From assembly GCF_001894785.1 (NCBI RefSeq), contig NZ_BCWW01000003.1:1-64000 (forward strand): a stretch of DNA of 64,000 bases, in the 5' to 3' direction. The translations under genes were made by a program, and so were the position numbers. Source of the DNA: Rhodococcoides fascians NBRC 12155 = LMG 3623 (lineage in GTDB: Bacteria; Actinomycetota; Actinomycetes; Mycobacteriales; Mycobacteriaceae). The notes below the pieces were generated by a model. The model was given only the letters and a program-made list of their open reading frames with translations. It did not search any database and was not told the origin of the DNA. Shown here piece by piece: positions 1 to 7,498 of the stretch. The stretch's first letter is position 1; every line of letters begins with the position of its first letter.

Positions 1-10
1 AAAGATGTTG

Positions 11-733
11 CTACAGAGCAACCTTGGACGCGATGGCCTGCTGCGTTCCGACGTCGAAGACCGGGTTGGTCAGGTGCACGTCGAGGGTGTTGTTGGGGCC
101 GGCGATGAGACCGTTGAGCAACGAGGTGTACGTGCCGCAGTTCTGGAACTGCGGAATCGTGTACGTGCCCTTCACATGGGTGTCGGCCTCGTTGTTCTGA
201 ATCAGATCGATCGCGTCGAGGGCACCGGTCAGATTGGCGGTGGTCTCGCTGGTGACACAGTTGCTGCCCGGGGGAATCAGGTCGAGTGCCGCCGACCCGG
301 ACGATCCGGTGCCGCCGATGCCGAGGGGCTTGACGGAGTCGATGCGAATCTTGAAACTCTGCGCGACATTCAGCTCCAGTTGCGGTGCCTCGGCGGGACC
401 GCCGGCTGCAATGGTGCCGGAGACCGGAGTGGCGTCGACGATCGAGATGGTGAAGTTGGCGAGCGTCGCCGGGCCGAGCTTGAGATCGGCCGACGCCTGC
501 GGCAAGGCAAGAGTGCCGGTCACCGTTCCGCCGACGAGGTCGACGTCGGTGGACAGAGCGGTGGTCGGGAAGACCACCGGCTGGCCGGTCTTGGCGATCA
601 AGGTCGTGGTGTCGGCCTGGAACGTGATGGGAAGGGTGTCGGCAGCGTTGGCCGGGCCGGCGACCAAGGTCGCCAGAGCGACACTCGACGCCAAGGCCGT
701 CGCGGTGACGACGGCTTTGTTACGGATCTTCAC
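11..733 (-). CDS. Exported protein of unknown function
   Basis: The 240-residue product starts with a classical Sec signal peptide: basic MKIRNK, a hydrophobic Ala/Val/Leu core and a likely cut after PANA at about residue 31. The mature part is rich in Thr, Ala, Leu and Pro, probably beta-structured, and has two well-separated cysteines that could form a disulfide outside the cell. I recognise no enzymatic motif. It lies 44 bases downstream of another small exported protein on the same strand, so the two may be co-transcribed. The ATG is the only start that leaves an intact signal peptide. Role unknown; an envelope or secreted structural protein is a guess. Confidence 0.75.
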   Translation of the reverse strand: MKIRNKAVVTATALASSVALATLVAGPANAADTLPITFQADTTTLIAKTGQPVVFPTTALSTDVDLVGGTVTGTLALPQASADLKLGPATLANFTISIVDATPVSGTIAAGGPAEAPQLELNVAQSFKIRIDSVKPLGIGGTGSSGSAALDLIPPGSNCVTSETTANLTGALDAIDLIQNNEADTHVKGTYTIPQFQNCGTYTSLLNGLIAGPNNTLDVHLTNPVFDVGTQQAIASKVAL

Positions 734-777
734 GTGCTCTCCTGAATATTGTTGTTGTGCTGGAAAGGGATTGGCGA

Positions 778-1287
778 TCAGGACAAGGTGAATGCCGGGT
801 TCGGCTGCACCGACAGGCTGTTCACCGTGCAGTTGCCCGACATCGGTTGGTTGCTCGACGTCAGAGTGTTGGTCATGTTGTCGAACGAACCTGCGAGCGT
901 TGCGGGCCCGCAGTTGTAGCCCAGAAGCGAGAAGCCGACGTTCGAGACCTCACCGGTGGTGGAGCTGGTGGGAGTGAGGGTCCACGGCAGGTTCTTCAGC
1001 TGCGGCAGGCCGCAGAGGCGGTTCGATCCGCTGATCTTCGCGTCGGTGATCGACGCCGACGAGCCGTCCGCGCTGGTGGATCCGGACAGGGTGATCGAGC
1101 AGCTGACGGGTACCCCGAACGAGGCCGGTGTGGTGACGACGATCGTGCCGGGTGCGGTGAAGGCGGTATTCGCCGGTGAGATGGTGGCGGCAGCGGCACT
1201 TCCGGCACCGAGGGTGGCCCCGGCAATCGCGACTGCAGCAGCGACAGTGGTGAACGTTCGGGTACGGGACGGCAGGTTGAGCGTCAT
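778..1287 (-). CDS. Small exported protein of unknown function
   Basis: The product is 169 residues. The frame is open further upstream, but the ATG at 1287 has a clear GGAGG ribosome binding site and begins a signal peptide (MTLNLPSRTRTF, then an Ala/Val-rich core ending near SAAAA), so this start is chosen. The mature part is Ser/Thr-rich with four cysteines, which fits a disulfide-bonded extracytoplasmic beta domain. It has the same size class, composition and orientation as the exported gene just downstream. No family is recognised, so only export can be inferred. Confidence 0.75.
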   Translation of the reverse strand: MTLNLPSRTRTFTTVAAAVAIAGATLGAGSAAAATISPANTAFTAPGTIVVTTPASFGVPVSCSITLSGSTSADGSSASITDAKISGSNRLCGLPQLKNLPWTLTPTSSTTGEVSNVGFSLLGYNCGPATLAGSFDNMTNTLTSSNQPMSGNCTVNSLSVQPNPAFTLS

Positions 1288-1710
1288 CGATCCTCCAAGT
1301 CCGAGCAGCTTCCGGCTCCCAGACGGGCATCCGGTGGCACCGGTGCTCCGGCAGCCGAAACGAACATTAGGACGACGAAATGGATGTCGGATATGTTCTT
1401 TTGCAAGACAGTGACAAGTCACAATCCGGTCGGTATGTTTGTTGTAAGTCTTGGTATTGATTTCGGTCGGCACCTCGGAAGGTATGCGCTTCATGGGTTT
1501 TCGGCCCGTTTTTCCTGGGGGAGTCGGCATGGTGGGCGCGTCGAACACCCATCTGCGGCGTTATCGAACCGTTATGGTTCGTTACCGAAACGAGACGCGC
1601 CGTATTGCTTCGGCGACACCTGAGTCGTTCAAGCTGGCGTCAGCGAGAAAAGACGACCCGAAGAGGTTTGAAACAGATAGCAACCCCTGGGTGACGGGGG
1701 TGGTTTTTCC
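1288..1710. other. Gene-free interval of about 420 bases
   Basis: This gap separates the divergent exported-protein and EAL/DICT genes and should hold both promoters. It is less GC-rich than its neighbours. I see a short palindrome GTGAC-AA-GTCAC at 1411-1422 and an inverted repeat CGAACC-GTTAT-GGTTCG at 1565-1581, both possible operators. No convincing coding sequence or RNA gene is visible. Confidence 0.5.
1565..1581. promoter_or_regulatory. Inverted repeat, possible operator
   Basis: CGAACC and GGTTCG are perfect 6-base arms around a 5-base spacer. The site lies about 130 bases before the EAL/DICT gene. There is no T-tract, so an operator is more likely than a terminator. The binding factor is unknown. 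Confidence 0.3.
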
Positions 1711-2940
1711 ATGTCAAACTGTGGTGTGACGTTCGCGCTGGCCGAAGTAGGTTCAACAGTCGACACGGACACGGGAGAGTTGACGGTGCAGCCGTATTTC
1801 GCCCCGGTCTGTCGACTGGACAACGGTGCGCTGGCGGCAATCGAAGTACAACTGCGCGGCCCGAAGGATGGGCCACTCGCCTCCGCCGATGCACTGAAGC
1901 GCGCTGCTCGCGCCATGGACGCCAAGCGTGAACTCGATGTTCTCGCGTGGGGAGTGGCCCGGCTGGAAAGCGCCGTTCGGCTGCCGATGCTGGTCTCGAT
2001 GGATGTCGACTCGCTTGCAGCACTCGACGAAGCCACCGAAGAACAGTTGCGTCGCGACATCGTCGTCGTCACCGAGGCGGCACTCGTGGACAGCCCGGCG
2101 CGCACACTGGCCGCGATCGACAAGGCACGTCGCGACGGAAAAGTGGTTGCCGTCGACGACGTCGGTCGCCGACCGCAGTCCCTGACGCTGCTGCCGCTCA
2201 TCGAACCCGATGTCATCATTCTGTCTTCCTCCATGGTCTCCACCCGGCCCGATCTGGCCACCGCCCGTACGGCGCACGCGGTGTCGGCTCAGGTGGAGCG
2301 AACCGGTGCCGTGGTCGTGGCCAGCGGAGTCGACACCGCTGTGCACCGCAGCCGGGCACTCGGTCTCGGTGCCACCTACGGAGTGGGCGAGCTGTACCCG
2401 GCTGCTCAGACGACCGAAGAGTTGCCGGCCGACGCCGCGGAGATCATGCCGCCGTTCCCCACCTGGAGCACCCCCGCCACCGCGCTGGAGTCGCCGTACG
2501 CAATTGCCGCCGCAGGCAAGGTCGCGACGCGGAGCACCAAGCGTCTGTTGGTGGCCATGAGCACGTCCCTGGAGATGCAGGCATCGGCGTCGGGCCCGGA
2601 AACATTGGTACTCGGCACCTTTCAGCGGGCCGAGCATTTCACACCGACCAGCCGTGCGCGGTGGGTGTCGATGGCGGAGCAGATCTCGTATGCCGGCGTC
2701 TACGGCGTGGGGATGGGCTACGTGCAAGAGGGCGGCATCGTGCACGCCCCGCTCGACCCGACGGACTCACTCGTCGAGGAATGGAACGTTGTAGTTCTCG
2801 GCCCGCATTTCTGCGGAGTGCTCGCTGCCATCGACCTACACCGGGGCGAAGCCGATGCGGATCGTGAATTCGACTATGTGATGTCGTACGACCGCGCCAC
2901 CGTAGTCCGTTGCGCCCGTGCAATTCTCGCGCGCTTCTGA
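1711..2940 (+). CDS. Degenerate EAL-domain plus DICT sensory protein
   Basis: The 409-residue protein has an EAL-like half (about 25-240) and a C-terminal DICT half (about 270-409). DICT is a sensory domain usually attached to cyclic-di-GMP or two-component proteins. The EAL signature is degenerate: the usual EALLR reads EVQLR (45-49), and the later DDFG-type motif reads DDVG. Phosphodiesterase activity is therefore doubtful, and a cyclic-di-GMP-binding or purely sensory role is more likely. A GTG at 1786, preceded by GGGAGAG, starts just before the EAL-typical QPYF and is a good alternative start giving 384 residues. The gene is monocistronic. Confidence 0.75.
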   Translation: MSNCGVTFALAEVGSTVDTDTGELTVQPYFAPVCRLDNGALAAIEVQLRGPKDGPLASADALKRAARAMDAKRELDVLAWGVARLESAVRLPMLVSMDVDSLAALDEATEEQLRRDIVVVTEAALVDSPARTLAAIDKARRDGKVVAVDDVGRRPQSLTLLPLIEPDVIILSSSMVSTRPDLATARTAHAVSAQVERTGAVVVASGVDTAVHRSRALGLGATYGVGELYPAAQTTEELPADAAEIMPPFPTWSTPATALESPYAIAAAGKVATRSTKRLLVAMSTSLEMQASASGPETLVLGTFQRAEHFTPTSRARWVSMAEQISYAGVYGVGMGYVQEGGIVHAPLDPTDSLVEEWNVVVLGPHFCGVLAAIDLHRGEADADREFDYVMSYDRATVVRCARAILARF

Positions 2941-3084
2941 ACCATCGAGTCGGCGGTGTGCGTACTGGATGTTTCGGGCAGCCACGGCAGGGCATACGGC
3001 ACAACAGGTGATGAAGTAGTCCGGACTGCCACATTGCTCAGACCCCGTACGTTGAAAACACAGCGTGCGGGGTCGACTTGTCGG

Positions 3085-3306
3085 TCAGGGCAACTCGGAC
3101 ATCTCGTGCACGAAATCCAGAGCGATGTCGTGCACTTTGCGATTGGCACGTTGCGACCTTTCGACCAACAAAGCGAACGCCTCGTCGGCAGTGATGCGGT
3201 GCACCGCCATCAGGATTCCCTTTGCCTGTTCGATAGGCGCGCGACGCGCCAACGCGTCCTGGAGATCGAGCGGGCCCTCGATCCTCGTCACGTGCGCTGT
3301 GCTCAT
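3085..3306 (-). CDS. ANTAR-domain protein (short)
   Basis: The product has 73 residues, almost entirely an ANTAR fold: an IEQAKGILM helix, then an ITADEAFALLVERSQ segment and a last helix ending at the C terminus. ANTAR domains bind paired RNA hairpins and act as transcription antiterminators. No GAF or receiver sensor is fused, so its activity would depend on a partner or on its expression. The ATG at 3306 leaves a complete domain; the frame stays open upstream but that part is not family-like. It lies downstream of and parallel to the WhiB-like gene. Two further ANTAR genes lie at 8.6 and 9.0 kb. Confidence 0.75.
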   Translation of the reverse strand: MSTAHVTRIEGPLDLQDALARRAPIEQAKGILMAVHRITADEAFALLVERSQRANRKVHDIALDFVHEMSELP

Positions 3307-3425
3307 GCAGTCATTGTTGCGCACCTGACGTCCATGCAGGTCAGAGACAGAAAGACACGCGGTGAAAGCGACAGACCGTGCCGTAGCCGTTACCGGTGGC
3401 GTAGCGTTCCGTAACCGCCTCGTTA

Positions 3426-3734
3426 TCAGGCAGCCGGGTTGGCCAGAGGTCTCCCGATCAGAAGTTCGAGGGTGCGGTAGGCATCCGTTCGCCGACCGTT
3501 GCTGGCATTGTCGTGATACGCCGCGCCGGCGACGACCACGCCGACCGGAATTCGACCCGACTCGATATCGCGAGCCGTCTGCTCGGCGCAGTTCCGCAAC
3601 ACCGGGCAGTCGGCGCACAGCCGCCATGCCTTCTCTGCGCGTTTGCGTCCGTGCCGAGGAAGTTGTTGCGAGTCGTATGCATCCATGTCTTCGATGCACG
3701 CACCCTTGAGGCGCCAGACCTGGTCATCCGTCAT
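3426..3734 (-). CDS. WhiB-family iron-sulfur transcriptional regulator
   Basis: From the ATG at 3734 the protein has 102 residues. Cys13, Cys40, Cys43 and Cys49 form the C-x26-C-x2-C-x5-C pattern that ligates a [4Fe-4S] cluster in WhiB proteins, followed by the turn GVVVAG in place of the commoner GVWGG. WhiB proteins bind the primary sigma factor and respond to redox signals or nitric oxide. An upstream TTG at 3773 would add 13 residues but lacks family likeness. The position next to a dormancy island fits redox control. The exact WhiB class is not assignable by eye. Confidence 0.88.
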   Translation of the reverse strand: MTDDQVWRLKGACIEDMDAYDSQQLPRHGRKRAEKAWRLCADCPVLRNCAEQTARDIESGRIPVGVVVAGAAYHDNASNGRRTDAYRTLELLIGRPLANPAA

Positions 3735-3864
3735 CGTCGTGATCCGTTTCGCGTCGTGCCGATCGTTCCACAACGCTTATTCCCCATCCCTGGAGACTCG
3801 AAACAACCAAATGCCTTGCGGCGCCGAAGACCCGCCGTTGAGCCGCGCAGTTCTGGCCCACCGC

Positions 3865-4844
3865 TCAGGCAGGACGACGAGCAGCAGACCGAGATATGAC
3901 GGCCGCCGCCGCGATGGTCACCAGTGCGCCGAGCACGATGGCGGGGCCTTCACCGGGTGCCAGCACGCTGCTCTGCTCCCCGAGAGTCACGGCCGAAACC
4001 GGAACGCCCAGTTGGGCGGCCGCGAGTATCCCAAGCCCGACGGGCTGGCCTGTCGCGCGCATCGCACCGTGCACCGCGATTGCACCCAGACCCAACACGA
4101 GCCCCAGCACGATCATGCTCGGGTGGCCACCCAGTGCACGCAGGTCGAGTGACGCGCCGAGCCAGACGAAGTACGGCGGACCCAGGAAACCTTCGGTGAT
4201 GGCGAACAGCTGTTTCGCCAGACGTCGCGGTTCTCCGATCGCAGCGATGGCCAGTCCGAAGCCGAAGCCGGCCAGCATCACCGACGCATGAGTGTGGACC
4301 GCGAGGGCCGCGAGGCCGAACAGCAGAACCAGGTTGAGTCGCAATTCGAGAGCGAACTTACGCTGGGCAGATACATGGTGGATTCGGCGACGCAGTCCGG
4401 TGAGGTCGAAGTGTCGCCGGATGTGGCCGTCTTGCTGGATTCGACTATGGGCATGATGACCGCGGCCGAGGACGATGCCATCAACGCCGCGTAGAGACCG
4501 GGGTGCGGTGGATCGAACGCAGTGGAGACGGCCCAGCCGAGTGCGGTAGCCAGCAGCCCGACGGCCACAGCCCGCGCAGCGCCCACCCGGAGGCCGACCC
4601 GCAGTCGAGGATCGCGAATCGGTACCTGATTGCCCGCCACGAACATCACGAGCGCAAACCCGACCTGCGCCAGAAAACTCAGTGTCTGCTCACTCGGATC
4701 GATGACGCCGAAGCCTGTGTGACCGATGACAATTCCAGCGACGAGTTCTCCGATGACGACCGGTATCCGAAGCCCACGCGGAAGCGCCAGAAGTGGGCCG
4801 AACAAACCCACCGCGGCACACAGGGCGAGCGTCTCGAAGGTCAT
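3865..4844 (-). pseudogene. Broken CPA2/Kef-type cation:proton antiporter
   Basis: The reading starts at 4844 as a typical CPA2 antiporter: membrane helices, then PVVIGELVAGIVIGHTGFG and ALMASSSAAVIMPIVES. Family likeness stops there (near 4430) and the frame runs on as Ser/Thr-rich nonsense. The C-terminal half, with QRKFALELRL, GLAALAVHTHASVMLAG and ITEGFLGPP, continues in a different frame from about 4425 to 3865. Segments that normally separate these motifs, roughly 50-60 residues, are absent, so an internal deletion with frameshift is the simplest reading. It is the last gene of an operon with a 66-residue protein (15-base gap) and an Rv1733c-like protein. Two independently translated halves are possible but unlikely. 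Confidence 0.7.
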
Positions 4845-4859
4845 ACGACGCCGCCGACG

Positions 4860-5060
4860 TCAGGCAGAGTTCAGCGTCGGGTGCATGTTCGGCGGCAGCG
4901 CCGACGCAACGAGATCACGAGGGTGCAGCACGCCTTGCTCGGCCATCATCAGTCTCATCAGCTGCTCGACAACACGCAGCTGCGCCGTCAGAGGGCTGCG
5001 CATGAGTTTGCGCTCGTAGTCGATGCGGGCGGACCGATATTCGGTGTCGAGATCGCTCAT
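4860..5060 (-). CDS. Small hypothetical protein, antiporter operon
   Basis: This soluble 66-residue protein is charged and helical, with alternating basic and acidic residues and a Met/Leu-rich centre (VVEQLMRLMMAEQG). There is no signal peptide or membrane segment. It lies between the Rv1733c-like gene (36-base gap) and the antiporter remnant (15-base gap), so co-transcription is likely. I know no function. A cytoplasmic accessory or regulatory subunit of the antiporter is possible from position alone. Confidence 0.6.
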   Translation of the reverse strand: MSDLDTEYRSARIDYERKLMRSPLTAQLRVVEQLMRLMMAEQGVLHPRDLVASALPPNMHPTLNSA

Positions 5061-5096
5061 GTCATTGTCTCCTCGAACGGTGGATGCTCGACGGCT

Positions 5097-5693
5097 CTAC
5101 CGCGAGGGGTGGTTTCGCGCCTGCAGGAAGTCTTTCCAGTCGCTGTCCCAACGCCGCATGCGAACTCGATCACCGGCCACGGTGGTGAGATAGACCAGGA
5201 ATCCGACCAAGACCGCGCCGAGAACCCACACGAACACGGCTGTGGAGGCCCCGTTGATGACGGCACCGACTTCGCTGACGGGCGCACGCGCGAGGGTTCC
5301 GTTCGCGTCGCACCAAATCGGAGTGGTCTCACCGATGTGGACGTCCGAGGGAACCTCGGTCGATTCCGAGCGAATCGACCCGTCCGGTGCACTCCATTGC
5401 ACCGTTGCGACACCGGTGGCGAGCGTGGTGCTGTCGCTGCCGGTACTCGTGGACTGCGCGGTGTCGATCACTCGGGCGTCGACCTGAACGTAGTGTGCCC
5501 GTTGCTGACGTGACCGCGTCGACAGGTCGCTGTAGGTCACCGAACCGATCGTCGCGGCGACGGGTATCAGCAACAGAAGGACCGCGACACCGACGACGTA
5601 GGCCGTTCGTTCGATCCTGTCGGGCAGTCGCATCAGCGGATTGGAACACCAAGGAGTTCGACGCCACCACCGGTGCGCGAGTTCTGCGAGCAT
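5097..5693 (-). CDS. Rv1733c-like transmembrane protein
   Basis: The 198-residue protein has two membrane helices (about 31-51 and 152-176) flanking an extracytoplasmic domain of about 100 residues. The N-terminal region with NPLMRLPDRIERTAYV matches the layout of mycobacterial Rv1733c, a DosR-controlled membrane protein of unknown function. A DosR-like box, GGGACCTTGTGCCCT on this strand, lies 73 bases before the start. The gene heads an operon with a 66-residue protein and a broken antiporter. The family assignment comes from remembered features. Confidence 0.75.
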   Translation of the reverse strand: MLAELAHRWWRRTPWCSNPLMRLPDRIERTAYVVGVAVLLLLIPVAATIGSVTYSDLSTRSRQQRAHYVQVDARVIDTAQSTSTGSDSTTLATGVATVQWSAPDGSIRSESTEVPSDVHIGETTPIWCDANGTLARAPVSEVGAVINGASTAVFVWVLGAVLVGFLVYLTTVAGDRVRMRRWDSDWKDFLQARNHPSR

Positions 5694-5765
5694 GCGGTCA
5701 CCTACCCCTCACCGCCGTGTGTTCGGCGTCGATTACGAGTCTCCGACGCCGTGCACTCGTAAGTA

Positions 5766-5780
5766 AGGGCACAAGGTCCC
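5766..5780 (-). promoter_or_regulatory. Predicted DevR/DosR box
   Basis: Read on the minus strand, GGGACCTTGTGCCCT matches 10 of the 12 defined positions of GGGACTTNNGNCCCT. It lies 73 bases upstream of the Rv1733c-like gene. Its core is repeated in inverted orientation at 5839-5853. Confidence 0.6.
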
Positions 5781-5838
5781 GATACGGCGGGGGCGGTGGA
5801 CGGTTCAGTCACGAAGTGGAGAGAAGTCCTCGTGGCGG

Positions 5839-5853
5839 CGGACCTTGTGCCCT
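5839..5853 (+). promoter_or_regulatory. Predicted DevR/DosR box
   Basis: CGGACCTTGTGCCCT matches 9 of 12 defined consensus positions and lies 35 bases before the membrane-protein/flavodoxin operon. With the minus-strand box at 5766-5780 it forms a perfect 13-base inverted repeat (5767-5779 and 5840-5852), one box facing each divergent gene. Confidence 0.55.
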
Positions 5854-5887
5854 AGCTCCCGGATTGTTCGGCAGCCACGCTGAGCTC

Positions 5888-6319
5888 ATGATGTCGACTA
5901 CGCGAGCGCTCACCACGAAAGACCGACGATGGCCGTGGCTGGGCGCAGTGTGCGCCGGAATTTCCATCAACGCTTTCGGTGGCGCGATCGGTTTGGCCTC
6001 GGGCGCCATCGATCTGAGCACCGAGGCGCACGCACGCCTACCGCTGTCGAATACGGCGCTCGCCGGCCTCGCGTTGGTTCTGGTCGTCGGAGTGCCGATG
6101 GGACTGGCGGCGGCGTCGGCTCTGGCGGGTGGCGGCAAGACCGGCCCCATCGCCCACACGGCGGGCGTACTGCTCGCTGCCTGGATAGTGGTCCAACCGC
6201 TTGTGATCGGCGAAACGAGTTGGCTGCAGGGCATGTTCGGCGTACTGGGAGTTCTCGTCGCCCTCCGAGGGTGGCGGATCACGGCGTACACGAACCGCCT
6301 CGCACGTCGCATCGCATGA
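5888..6319 (+). CDS. Four-helix membrane protein, hypothetical
   Basis: The 143-residue protein has four hydrophobic segments (about 17-38, 54-76, 90-106 and 112-127) and a basic C terminus. I recognise no family. ATG codons at 5888 and 5891 are both possible. Its stop overlaps the start of the following flavodoxin gene (ATGA), so the two are translationally coupled. A DosR-like box 35 bases upstream suggests induction with the dormancy island. It could anchor or serve the redox protein it is coupled to, but this is inference. Confidence 0.65.
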   Translation: MMSTTRALTTKDRRWPWLGAVCAGISINAFGGAIGLASGAIDLSTEAHARLPLSNTALAGLALVLVVGVPMGLAAASALAGGGKTGPIAHTAGVLLAAWIVVQPLVIGETSWLQGMFGVLGVLVALRGWRITAYTNRLARRIA

Positions 6320-6816
6320 GAATCCTGGTCTCGACCGCCGGACGGCACGGAGCGACGAACTCGCTCGGGCAGGAGATGGCCCGTGTGTTCCGGCACGGGG
6401 GAGCCGAGGTCGACGTCTGCGCTCCGGATTCCGTCGTCGATATCAGTGGCTACGACGCCCTGGTCATCGGAAGTGCCGTCTATTCCGATCGGTGGGTCCC
6501 CACCGCCAAGCGGCTCGTCGAGCGGGTCTCCGGGTCTGCGCACCCACCCGTGTGGCTGTTCTCCTGCGGGCCATTGCATTCGAGCGACCGACCGGTCAAC
6601 GACACCGCCGACGCCGCACGCGCGGTATCGATGTTGGATGCATCCTCGCATCGAACATTTCCCTGTCGGCTCGACGCGGAACGGCTCTCGGTGGGCGAAC
6701 GTCAGATCTTCGACAACTCCGGCGCGGTTGCCGGAGACTTCCGGGACTGGGTTCATGTGTGCAATTGGGCCCGAGAGATCCTTGCCTGTCTCACGGCTGG
6801 GACACCGGGCTCGTGA
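6316..6816 (+). CDS. Flavodoxin-domain protein
   Basis: The 166-residue protein begins MRILVSTAGRHGATNSLG. The segment STAGRHGAT is the FMN phosphate-binding loop of flavodoxins, and DALVIGSAVYSDRW is the second flavin-contacting loop. It resembles the flavodoxin-like proteins related to HemG-type protoporphyrinogen oxidase and should bind FMN and carry electrons. It is coupled by a 4-base overlap to the preceding membrane protein, and its 3' end overlaps the convergent DUF1003 gene by 26 bases. A paralogue at 9656-10168 shares the layout. Confidence 0.8.
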   Translation: MRILVSTAGRHGATNSLGQEMARVFRHGGAEVDVCAPDSVVDISGYDALVIGSAVYSDRWVPTAKRLVERVSGSAHPPVWLFSCGPLHSSDRPVNDTADAARAVSMLDASSHRTFPCRLDAERLSVGERQIFDNSGAVAGDFRDWVHVCNWAREILACLTAGTPGS

Positions 6817-7243
6817 CCTTCGTGAACGTGCCTGCACCGACACGCCGAGCGGACGGGCAGACGTGCTCGTGAATCTCTGCCGCCAATTGTGCCACCGATT
6901 CGGTCAAGACGGTATTCGCTTCGATCATGTCCTGCAGCAGTGCGGTATTCGAAAGTGTATGTACGGCAACCTCACTGCTCACCGAGTCCGCGCGCTTGGC
7001 CGAGATCAGCAGAATGGCGCCCTGCAGTCCTGCGATCATCGACAGGAACAGGTTGAGCAGGATGAAAGGGTACGGATCGAACCCGTCGTTCTGGTTGTAC
7101 GCGGCCCACAGCGCCATCACGCCCAGGAACAGGAATACGAACGGCCAGGAGCCCATTCCGTTTCGGACGTAATCCGCCGCACGCTCACCCGTGGTCAGTG
7201 CATCACCGGTTCGAACGCCCGGATGTCTTCTCCACAGGTTCAT
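6791..7243 (-). CDS. DUF1003 family membrane protein
   Basis: From the ATG at 7243 the product has 150 residues. It carries the DUF1003 pattern: an amphipathic start (GERAADYVRNGMGSW), helix one with FVFLFLGVMALWAAYN, a DPYPFILLNLFLS motif opening helix two, and a soluble helical C-terminal region. Function is unknown. A DosR-like box with 11 of 12 matches on this strand lies 77 bases upstream. The longer upstream reading frame is not family-like. Confidence 0.78.
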   Translation of the reverse strand: MNLWRRHPGVRTGDALTTGERAADYVRNGMGSWPFVFLFLGVMALWAAYNQNDGFDPYPFILLNLFLSMIAGLQGAILLISAKRADSVSSEVAVHTLSNTALLQDMIEANTVLTESVAQLAAEIHEHVCPSARRVGAGTFTKVTSPVSQP

Positions 7244-7319
7244 CGTTCGCAAGTCTTCGAATCGGAGGGTGCAGAAGTGTCCATGGTGCCTAGTGTGGCC
7301 CCTGATCGCCAGAGTCACC

Positions 7320-7334
7320 AGGGACGAAAGTCCA
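7320..7334 (-). promoter_or_regulatory. Predicted DevR/DosR box
   Basis: On the minus strand TGGACTTTCGTCCCT matches 11 of 12 defined consensus positions. It lies 77 bases upstream of the DUF1003 gene. The arms GGGAC and GTCC are palindromic, so the divergent adhP-like gene could share it, although that start is 165 bases away. Confidence 0.62.
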
Positions 7335-7480
7335 TGACTGCTGTGCCTTTTGCCTCCCCACGCGCACCTCGGGAGACGTCCCGACCGGTCGATGACTTCC
7401 GGCCCTACGTGCCCGCCGCCGCAGCGCCGATCATCGACGGTGTGCATTGCTCGACGGTCGAGAACGGCACCGGTTTCTGA
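7334..7480 (+). CDS. Doubtful small ORF before adhP
   Basis: This is a possible 48-residue Pro/Ala-rich peptide ending 18 bases before the adhP start. No good ribosome binding site precedes its ATG, which touches the predicted DosR box, and no domain is visible. It could equally be part of the adhP leader. Listed because it is the only open frame in this leader on the coding strand. Confidence 0.25.
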   Translation: MTAVPFASPRAPRETSRPVDDFRPYVPAAAAPIIDGVHCSTVENGTGF

Positions 7481-7498
7481 TGTTGGAGGAAGTTCACG

